Below the pieces are notes generated by a model. It made no database searches and was not told the DNA's origin. It was given only the letters and a program-made list of their open reading frames with translations. A stretch of 8,819 nt of DNA from an uncultured Candidatus Melainabacteria bacterium (lineage in GTDB: Bacteria; Cyanobacteriota; Vampirovibrionia; Gastranaerophilales; Gastranaerophilaceae): the NCBI GenBank assembly GCA_934754735.1, contig CAKVJE010000079.1:1-8819 (forward strand), in the 5' to 3' direction. The position numbers and the translations under genes are program-made. Below, piece after piece: positions 1 to 4,281 of this stretch; within the stretch, counting starts at the first letter, position 1; the number at the start of each line of letters is the position of its first letter.

Positions 1-2
1 GC

Positions 3-134
3 TTAGAACTCGGGTTGGTTTCCCGACTAGAAAGAGGTCGATATGAACGATATCAATTTGACTTTATTTTTAATCTTTTTGATTTTGAGCATATTAAAAA
101 GTGGCACCCACCTAAACAGGTAAGCACCACTTAG
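3..134 (+). CDS. possible 3' end of a plus-strand gene, cut by the window edge
   Basis: From position 3 one frame stays open for 43 codons to a TAG at 132-134. The peptide reads LELGLVSRLERGRYERYQFD and continues with a hydrophobic, aromatic stretch and KKWHPP near the end. The first part (GLVSRLERGRYERYQF) loosely resembles the wing of a winged-helix DNA-binding protein, but I cannot assign a family. Against a real gene: no start is visible, several codons (CTC, GGG, TCC, CGA) look unusual for this AT-rich DNA, and the last 12 codons lie under a terminator hairpin that pairs fully only on the other strand. The open frame could be chance. Confidence 0.3.
   Translation, partial: LELGLVSRLERGRYERYQFDFIFNLFDFEHIKKWHPPKQVSTT
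96..132 (-). terminator. intrinsic terminator, minus strand
   Basis: Positions 99-113 pair with 118-132 around a 4-base loop (114-117), followed on the minus strand by five U (100-96). Read on the plus strand the stem has four C.A mismatches. On the minus strand all four become G.U wobble pairs, giving an unbroken 15-bp stem. This fixes the strand as minus. Confidence 0.75.
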
Positions 135-177
135 AACTCTACAAGGCATCCGATAGCTTGGAAAACTATCACCCTGC
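96..177 (-). ncRNA. putative small RNA of about 82 nt with its own promoter and terminator
   Basis: A sigma-70-like promoter at 184-212 on the minus strand predicts a start near 177, and a strong intrinsic terminator ends the RNA near 96. The RNA opens GAGCAGGGUGAUAG, forms a small hairpin (GAUAG at 156-152 with CUAUC at 170-166, as read on the opposite strand), passes through GAGUUCUAAG and enters the terminator stem. I see no tRNA T-arm, no SRP core (GGAAG...AGCAGC) and no riboswitch signature, so the class is unknown. It lies just downstream of the XRE gene and could also be carried on that gene's readthrough transcript. The motif CTTAGAACTC of the plus strand occurs twice, at 2-11 and 130-139. 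Confidence 0.45.
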
Positions 178-183
178 TCTTTT

Positions 184-212
184 ATTATTTACTATTTTTT
201 TTTAATTGTCAA
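184..212 (-). promoter_or_regulatory. sigma-70-like promoter for the small RNA
   Basis: On the minus strand TTGACA (212-207) is followed after 17 bases by AATAAT (189-184). The -35 matches the consensus fully and the -10 at 5 of 6 positions, with ideal spacing. A start near 177 would give an RNA that ends at the terminator at 96. Confidence 0.55.
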
Positions 213-246
213 TATTATTTGTAGAACCAAATAAGAATTTCATTTT

Positions 247-561
247 TTATAAATTTATCAAAATTCTATAATATCTTTGCAATGTTTCTTCGTTAGTATT
301 TTCAAGTAAAGCCGTAATCTTTGATATTAATTCTTGCCTATTTATTATATGAGTGTAATTAAATAATTCTTTTACATCGACTTTTAAGGCGTTTGAAATA
401 TTTTCAAGACTTTCTTCTTTTGGGATTTGTATTCCTCTTTCTATTTTAGAAAGATTTGATGCCTCCATATCTAAAATTTCAGCAAGTTTAAGCTGCGTCA
501 AACCCTGTTTTTCGCGCAACTCCTTTATTCTTAAACCTAATTTTCTAGCAATTTCACCCAT
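247..561 (-). CDS. XRE-family (Cro/C1-type) helix-turn-helix transcriptional regulator
   Basis: A 104-residue protein with a single HTH_3 domain at about residues 9-66: IKELREKQGLTQLKLAEILD, then the recognition segment and the typical SKIERG turn, followed by P.EESLENISNALKVDVKELF. This is the classic fold of Cro/C1 and SinR repressors, which bind short inverted repeats as dimers. Residues 70-104 form a short mostly helical tail, possibly for dimerisation; there is no protease or ligand domain. The start ATG (561-559) has only a weak GAG ahead of it. The gene is divergent from the small gene at 735, and their predicted promoters overlap, so repression of that gene or of itself is plausible. 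Its targets are not shown by the sequence. Confidence 0.88.
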   Translation of the reverse strand: MGEIARKLGLRIKELREKQGLTQLKLAEILDMEASNLSKIERGIQIPKEESLENISNALKVDVKELFNYTHIINRQELISKITALLENTNEETLQRYYRILINL

Positions 562-572
562 CTCAACAATAG

Positions 573-581
573 GATACTATC
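573..581. promoter_or_regulatory. possible operator dyad near the XRE start
   Basis: GATACTATC is a 9-bp dyad (GATA/TATC around one base) about 12 bases upstream of the XRE start codon, and AGGATA recurs at 571 and 591. It could be a binding site for the XRE protein, but so short a dyad in AT-rich DNA may be chance. Confidence 0.2.
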
Positions 582-600
582 TTTTTTATAAAGGATAAAG

Positions 601-628
601 ATTTTAGTAAGATTGTATGGGTTGACAA
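601..628 (-). promoter_or_regulatory. candidate promoter for the XRE gene
   Basis: On the minus strand TTGTCA (628-623) is followed after 16 bases by TAAAAT (606-601), each one mismatch from consensus. The predicted start near 594 leaves a leader of about 30 bases before the ATG at 561. Its -35 box lies on top of the -35 of the plus-strand promoter. Confidence 0.4.
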
Positions 629-651
629 AATGAGCTTAGTATGACAATAAT
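622..651 (+). promoter_or_regulatory. sigma-70-like promoter for the 89-aa gene at 735
   Basis: TTGACA (622-627) is followed after 18 bases by AATAAT (646-651), 11 of 12 consensus bases. The predicted start is near 658, giving a leader of about 75 bases. It lies upstream of the segment duplicated at 2138, so the second copy of the gene does not inherit it. Confidence 0.5.
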
Positions 652-688
652 ATAGTATAAAGCATTCTAATAGAATTTATTTACCATG

Positions 689-1004
689 AAAATAAATTAC
701 ATTACTACATTTACCCAAAAAGAAAGGAGCTTATATGGCTGGAGTTTCAATGAACAAGTTTGATCAATTTGTGGAAAACGCTTACAGAGGCATTCCTGAA
801 AGAACATCTACTGTTGAAGAAAAGGAAAGGGCGATTGCTGCTAAGAAAAAGATTTTGCAACATCCGGATTGTCCAAAAGAAACTAAAACGGCATTGTTGC
901 GTGAAATTGCGACAATTGAAGGTGAAATCGCAGGAATTAAAAATGATGAGAAAACTGCGTCCATGAATAGCAGTATTTTTCCGAAGAGAAATAACTTAGG
1001 ATAA
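689..1004 (+). repeat. duplicated segment, copy 1 (leader plus 89-aa gene)
   Basis: These 316 bases recur without gaps at 2138-2453, an offset of 1449. I count 12 differences: two in the ribosome-binding site and ten in the reading frame, five codons of which change the amino acid. Identity is about 96 percent. The match stops at the stop codon, after which the two copies carry different palindromic elements. Confidence 0.92.
735..1004 (+). CDS. 89-aa protein of an unrecognised small domain family, copy 1
   Basis: I do not recognise a named family. The protein is small, charged and mostly predicted helical, with no signal peptide or membrane segment. Its core is KFDQFVENAYRGIPERTST, then EEKERAI, a lysine-rich helix, C46 and a long helix ending in IKNDEK; the tail (about 75-89) is Ser/Asn rich. 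The same core (P-x-x-TST-x-x-EKE-x-AI ... EI-x-x-IKN) occurs in the first half of the 203-aa protein at 1533, so the two are paralogues. A strong AAAGGAG (723-729) five bases before the ATG supports this start rather than the internal Met6. A sigma-70-like promoter lies at 622-651 and the divergent XRE gene is a candidate regulator. The stop codon lies within the end of the following repeat element. Confidence 0.75.
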   Translation: MAGVSMNKFDQFVENAYRGIPERTSTVEEKERAIAAKKKILQHPDCPKETKTALLREIATIEGEIAGIKNDEKTASMNSSIFPKRNNLG

Positions 1005-1432
1005 ATTGAACGACTTTCACGCCGCGAGCGTTTTTAAGCGAGCGCCAGAGTGCAAGCTTTGCTTGCAACATCCATTTTGTTCAACAACCATAAGGTTGTA
1101 GAAAACGATTAAAGTTTCTTCTTTTTTGTTACTTTTTTCTTCTTGCTTTTTCAAAGAAGAAAAAAGTAAAGACTATTTTGACATAAAAGTTTTATTTTAA
1201 ATGTACTTTTCTTTCTCTTTATTTGCGAGGTAAAGATTTTTCACTTTACTTCCAAGTTGGTAAGTGTACCTACAAGCCGAAAATATTTACCCCAGAAAAG
1301 TACCAAAAGAAAGAGAAAACACGCCATTGTTTTCTACGCTCTTACGAGCGTTTGATAAAATGGATGCAGCGGGTAAACCCGCACTTTGACGCTCGCTAAA
1401 AAACGCTCGCGGCGTGAATATCGCTCAATTTA
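1002..1432. repeat. palindromic repeat element 1 (431 bp, MITE- or BIME-like)
   Basis: The ends TAAATTGA (1002-1009) and TCAATTTA (1425-1432) start two long inverted arms, about 1002-1145 and 1295-1432. Both arms hold CACGCCGCGAGCG, an AGCGAGCG block, two small hairpins, CATCCATTTT and GTAGAAAAC. The small hairpins keep their pairing though their sequences differ: 1052-1066 against 1369-1382, and 1084-1099 against 1336-1351. The left arm also has a perfect 16-bp hairpin (1129-1144 with 1154-1169). A nested inverted pair (1227-1240 with 1281-1294) surrounds a 30-bp core at 1248-1277 that is shared with element 2. No transposase is present and I saw no coding sequence here; any mobility would have to come from elsewhere. 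It fills the gap between the stop at 1004 and the promoter at 1482. Confidence 0.8.
1129..1169. repeat. perfect 16-bp hairpin inside element 1
   Basis: TTACTTTTTTCTTCTT (1129-1144) pairs with 1154-1169 around a 9-base loop. There is no T-run directly after it on the plus strand, so it is not a standard terminator, although it could stop or stabilise the transcript from the 89-aa gene. Confidence 0.6.
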
Positions 1433-1456
1433 AGTTTTAATATTATTAACTTTTAT

Positions 1457-1523
1457 TATGTAACAATTTCTTAATACTTCCTAAAGTTTTTACAAAACTT
1501 GCCGTTAAACTATCTATAAGGAG
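1457..1523 (+). repeat. duplicated promoter region, copy A
   Basis: These 67 bases match 2694-2760 at 64 positions without gaps and end in the ribosome-binding site. Both copies precede a gene whose product begins M(T/S)EIN. The conserved block contains the sigma-28-like promoter. Confidence 0.92.
1482..1508 (+). promoter_or_regulatory. sigma-28 (FliA)-type promoter for the 203-aa gene
   Basis: TAAAGTTT (1482-1489), 11 bases, then GCCGTTAA (1501-1508). The flagellar sigma factor consensus is TAAAGTTT-N11-GCCGATAA, so there is one mismatch in 16 and the spacing is exact. The predicted start near 1515 falls just before the Shine-Dalgarno AAGGAGG at 1518-1524, giving a very short leader. No sigma factor gene lies in this window. 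Confidence 0.65.
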
Positions 1524-1532
1524 GATTATTTT

Positions 1533-2144
1533 ATGACAGAAATCAATCAAATCTCAAATCTATTTAAAAATATTAGTGGAGTAAAATTCAGCGCAAAACA
1601 ACAAGAAACTAAAAAATCTTTACTAACCTCAAATAGCGATTTAGACACTATTACTTTAAGTAGTGGTAAATCAGAAAAATTTGAAGAAGTTTTTGCAGAA
1701 TTTGACAAAAATGTACCTGATAGCACTTCTACAATTACCGAAAAAGAATTAGCCATCTCGTATATTGATAGAATGCTTGCTTGTGATGATATTTCTGATG
1801 ATATGAAAATCTATTGGCAGAACAAAAAATCTGTTATCAAAATGGAAATTCAAAGTATAAAAAACAAAGAAACTAAAAATTCTGGTGAAAAAGTTAATGA
1901 TGTATGGAATGAATATGAGAAATTTGTAAATAAATACCAAGGCAAAGTTAATAATAATTTGTCAGCAGAAGATAAATATGAATACTTAATGACCTACAAC
2001 AGAACAGCACAAAGCTACATTAAAAGACTAATACATTGTGCAGATGTAACAAACGAACAAACTCTTGGATATCAACAAATGTACCAAAATTTTGAAAATG
2101 ATATGCAAAATTGCAGACACGATTTATTAAACATTAAAAAATAA
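1533..2144 (+). CDS. 203-aa protein with two diverged copies of the 89-aa domain
   Basis: No known family is recognised. Residues 1-48 are a Ser/Thr/Asn/Lys-rich head with no hydrophobic segment, starting MTEINQISNLFKNISGVKFS and containing DTITLSS. Residues 49-112 match the 89-aa proteins: KFEEVF..F, VPDSTSTITEKELAI, and MEIQSIKN. Residues 124-202 look like a second, more diverged copy; SYIDRMLACDDIS in the first aligns with SYIKRLIHCADVT in the second, and both end in an IK motif. So it is probably a tandem domain duplication of mainly helical repeats. AAGGAGG (1518-1524) eight bases before the ATG fixes the start. The gene follows a sigma-28-like promoter, and the 89-aa copy 2 starts 39 bases after its stop, which suggests an operon. 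The stop codon lies inside the duplicated segment. Role unknown; an exported or flagellum-linked protein is one possibility. Confidence 0.8.
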   Translation: MTEINQISNLFKNISGVKFSAKQQETKKSLLTSNSDLDTITLSSGKSEKFEEVFAEFDKNVPDSTSTITEKELAISYIDRMLACDDISDDMKIYWQNKKSVIKMEIQSIKNKETKNSGEKVNDVWNEYEKFVNKYQGKVNNNLSAEDKYEYLMTYNRTAQSYIKRLIHCADVTNEQTLGYQQMYQNFENDMQNCRHDLLNIKK

Positions 2145-2174
2145 ATTACATTACTACATTTACCCAAAAAGAAA

Positions 2175-2176
2175 AA
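2175..2176 (+). promoter_or_regulatory. ribosome-binding site of copy 2 damaged by GG to AA
   Basis: Copy 1 has GAAAGGAGCT before its start and copy 2 has GAAAAAAGCT. The two substituted bases are the G pair at the centre of the Shine-Dalgarno sequence (726-727 in copy 1), so ribosome loading on copy 2 should be much weaker. Confidence 0.8.
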
Positions 2177-2183
2177 AGCTTAT

Positions 2184-2453
2184 ATGGCTGATGTTTCAAT
2201 GAACAAGTTTGATCAATTTGTGGAAAACGCTTACAAAGGCATTCCTGAAAGAACATCTACTGTTGAAGAAAAGGAAAGGGCGATTGCTGCTAAGAAAAAG
2301 ATTTTGCAACATCCGGATTGCTCAAAGAAAACTAAAACGGCATTGTTGCGTGAAATTGCGACAATTGAAGGTGAAATCGCCGTAATTAAAAATGATGAGA
2401 AAACTGCGTCCATGAATAGCAGTATTTTTCCGAAGAGAAATAACTTAGGTTAA
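2184..2453 (+). CDS. 89-aa protein of the same unrecognised family, copy 2
   Basis: It is identical in length to the protein at 735 and differs at five residues (G3D, R18K, P47S, E49K, G67V), with four further silent codon changes. The reading frame is intact and the TST..EEKERAI core is unchanged, so it has not decayed as a protein. Its Shine-Dalgarno sequence is lost and it has no promoter of its own. It lies 39 bases after the 203-aa gene, so expression would depend on that gene's sigma-28-like promoter. It may be a lightly translated spare copy, or be produced in step with the 203-aa protein. A palindromic element follows directly. Function unknown. Confidence 0.65.
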   Translation: MADVSMNKFDQFVENAYKGIPERTSTVEEKERAIAAKKKILQHPDCSKKTKTALLREIATIEGEIAVIKNDEKTASMNSSIFPKRNNLG

Positions 2454-2455
2454 AA

Positions 2456-2680
2456 GTTAATAATACCCTCTCCCTTTTACATCACACTTCCCAATTTGTA
2501 AGTTTAACTACTAGCTTGGAAGTGGGGCAGAAAACTCCCCCAAGGGAGGGGGTATGTTTATGAAATTCAAATAATCCCATCTTATTCTCCCCTTTTTAAG
2601 TAAACTTATGGAGGGTAGAATAAGGTATTATAAACTTGTCCCCTCCCTTGGGGGAGGGTTAGGGAGAGGGTATTATTAAC
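2456..2680. repeat. palindromic repeat element 2 (225 bp)
   Basis: It is bounded by a perfect 20-bp inverted repeat: 2456-2475 (GTTAATAATACCCTCTCCCT) with 2661-2680. Inside it a self-complementary block (2535-2548, CTCCCCCAAGGGAG) appears in reverse at 2643-2656. CTTATTCT and AGAATAAG form another inverted pair towards the right. The 30 bases at 2486-2515 match the core of element 1 (1248-1277) at 24 positions. The CCCTCTCCCT...CTCCCTTGGGGGAG wording resembles intergenic palindromes seen in many bacterial genomes. No transposase and no reading frame of note are present. It takes the same place in module 2 as element 1 does in module 1, between the 89-aa gene and the next promoter. Confidence 0.78.
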
Positions 2681-2693
2681 ATCAAACCAATGC

Positions 2694-2760
2694 TATGTAA
2701 CAATTTCTTAACACTTCCTAAAGTTTTTACAAAACTTGCCGTTAAATAATCTATAAGGAG
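2694..2760 (+). repeat. duplicated promoter region, copy B
   Basis: Second copy of 1457-1523, with three substitutions in 67 bases. Two of them lie between the -10 box and the ribosome-binding site; the promoter boxes and the 11-base spacer are untouched. Confidence 0.92.
2719..2745 (+). promoter_or_regulatory. sigma-28 (FliA)-type promoter for the subtilase-like gene
   Basis: TAAAGTTT (2719-2726), 11 bases, GCCGTTAA (2738-2745): the same boxes and spacing as at 1482. AAGGAG at 2755-2760 stands five bases before the ATG at 2766. Confidence 0.65.
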
Positions 2761-2765
2761 TCATT

Positions 2766-4232
2766 ATGAGTGAAATAAATTCTGTTGGAAATAATCATCA
2801 ATATACCAAAACTTTATCTAAAAAAGATTATAAAGATTTAGATAAAACTGATGATGCAAGCATTTGGGAAAAATTTGATACTGATAATAACGGAACAATT
2901 ACTGATAAAGAGTTGAATGCGGCAGGATATTTAAAACAAGCTTTTGCAGATATTAAAAATTACCTCATTCAGCGTTTTGGTAAAGATAAGATAACAAATG
3001 TAGAAAAAGGCGAAACATATTTTGATTATGGTATATATTATCAAGAGCCTAAAGTTGTAAAAAGTATTAACGATATCCCTCTAGGAAGTCATAACAATAT
3101 TCATGACGCCAGATTTTGTGATATTAGCAATTTAAACTTAACAGAAGATGAACTGCTGAACTTGTGTATTGACAAGACAACTGTTTTATCTCCAGAGCAA
3201 AAGAAAATTGTTGATTTTTATACTGAAAAATGTAAAGACCCCGGACTTGGAATTAGAAATTTACACGAACAAGGATTAACCGGCAAAGGTGTAAAAATGG
3301 CAATAATTGACCAACCTTTAGGCAAGCATAAAGAATATTCTAAAAATATAAAAAACCATACAGATATTAATTCGGAAAATTTTAATGGCGATTGGAGCGA
3401 GGCATCTATGCATGGAGCAGCTGTTACATCTATCGCAGTTGGTAAAACCGTAGGTGTTGCTCCAGATGCAGATGTTGATTATTATACAGCTATAAATGTA
3501 ACAAATGACCCTATAGAAATAGAAAAATACAGGCAAAGAATAAAGACAAAAATATTAGAATCGAAAGACGATCCCGAATACCAAGAATTCTTAGAACATC
3601 GTTTGCAACATTTGAATGAAGAACCATTTGTTAGCGACAATCGTCCGTATGTTGAAGCTATAAATAAAATTTTAGATAAAAATGCAACTTTACCTCCAGA
3701 AGAACGTACTTCTGTAATTTCAATAAGCTGGGGATTTGACCCATTAGCATCCGGATTTGATGATTACCAAAAAGCCTTAGCACGCGCAAAAGAGGAAGGT
3801 GTATTTATTGTATCTACGAGATTAGAAGATGATTATCAAATGAATACTTGTGGTTTAAATCGCAACCCCAAAGGGGATTTGGATTCTGCTAATAGCTATG
3901 AAGCCGGAGCGTTTTTTAAAGAATTTTCTGAAAAAGCTTCACTGGAAAAAAAAGACAATCTAATCCTTATACCAATGGATCATAGGACGGTTGCCGATCA
4001 AACAGACGACAGTTCTTATAGATATGAAGGTAATGATGGTGGCATGAGCTGGTCTACGCCTTGGCTCGCAGGAATGTATGCACTAGCTAAACAAGCAAAA
4101 CCGGATGTTACACCAGAAGAGTTCTGGGATGCTGCAAAGAAAACATCAGACGAATGCCACAACAATGATAGCAATGTTTATGTTGGACGTGTTATTAATC
4201 CACAAAAATTAATCGAAGCACTAAGTAAATAA
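2766..4232 (+). CDS. EF-hand plus subtilisin-like (S8 family) serine peptidase, no signal peptide
   Basis: A 488-residue protein. Residues 1-30 are polar and begin MSEINSVGNN; there is no signal peptide or membrane helix. Residues 38-49 are an EF-hand calcium loop (D38, D40, N42, G43, I45, E49). A middle section (about 105-165) leads to the S8 domain at about 170-487. The catalytic triad is visible: D182 in GVKMAIIDQPLG, H216 in SMHGAAVTSIAVG, and S428 in GGMSWSTPWLAG. Two departures from classic subtilisins stand out. The Asp box is DQP rather than D(S/T)G. The segment that normally carries the oxyanion-hole Asn (A-A-G-N) reads GVFIVSTRLEDD, so that Asn appears missing. An inserted lysine/glutamate-rich stretch (about 247-290) lies between the His and ISISWG. 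I recall DQP-type S8 proteins in gut bacteria. Activity, substrate and export are unproven; the sigma-28-like promoter suggests a link to late flagellar expression. Confidence 0.85.
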   Translation: MSEINSVGNNHQYTKTLSKKDYKDLDKTDDASIWEKFDTDNNGTITDKELNAAGYLKQAFADIKNYLIQRFGKDKITNVEKGETYFDYGIYYQEPKVVKSINDIPLGSHNNIHDARFCDISNLNLTEDELLNLCIDKTTVLSPEQKKIVDFYTEKCKDPGLGIRNLHEQGLTGKGVKMAIIDQPLGKHKEYSKNIKNHTDINSENFNGDWSEASMHGAAVTSIAVGKTVGVAPDADVDYYTAINVTNDPIEIEKYRQRIKTKILESKDDPEYQEFLEHRLQHLNEEPFVSDNRPYVEAINKILDKNATLPPEERTSVISISWGFDPLASGFDDYQKALARAKEEGVFIVSTRLEDDYQMNTCGLNRNPKGDLDSANSYEAGAFFKEFSEKASLEKKDNLILIPMDHRTVADQTDDSSYRYEGNDGGMSWSTPWLAGMYALAKQAKPDVTPEEFWDAAKKTSDECHNNDSNVYVGRVINPQKLIEALSK

Positions 4233-4235
4233 TAA

Positions 4236-4268
4236 AAAAATGAGAATAGCTAGACTATTCTCATTTTT
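4236..4268. terminator. bidirectional terminator between the subtilase-like gene and rph
   Basis: A 14-bp perfect stem (4236-4249 with 4255-4268) has a 5-base loop, with A-runs on the left and T-runs on the right. It can end both the plus-strand gene stopping at 4232 and the minus-strand rph stopping at 4282. Confidence 0.9.
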
Positions 4269-4281
4269 CTTTTTTTTATTA

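Larger units (their letters stand above)
2138..2453 (+). repeat. duplicated segment, copy 2 (leader plus 89-aa gene)
   Basis: This is the second copy of 689-1004. Its left boundary lies at the very end of the 203-aa gene, so the TAA of that gene (2142-2144) is made of bases from the repeated block. The upstream sigma-70-like promoter of copy 1 is not included. Confidence 0.92.

Noticed and set aside
95..132. Resemblance of AAAAAGTGGCACC to the 3' end of a Cas9 tracrRNA
   Set aside because: There is no CRISPR repeat, anti-repeat or cas gene in the window, and the stem pairs fully only on the opposite strand.
686..763. 25-codon frame starting at ATG 686, overlapping the 89-aa gene start
   Set aside because: There is no Shine-Dalgarno sequence, and the start codon lies just outside the block shared with copy 2, so it is not conserved. 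A leader peptide is not supported.
782..964. 60-aa minus-strand frame opposite the 89-aa gene, repeated at 2231-2413
   Set aside because: It is conserved only because the whole segment is duplicated; the plus frame has the ribosome-binding site and homology to the 203-aa protein.
1002..1432. Element 1 as a complete insertion sequence
   Set aside because: It contains no transposase reading frame and no clear target-site duplication; it can only be a non-autonomous repeat.
1749..1940. 63-aa minus-strand frame inside the 203-aa gene
   Set aside because: It is antisense to a gene with a strong ribosome-binding site and domain repeats, and its composition is that of AT-rich reverse translation.
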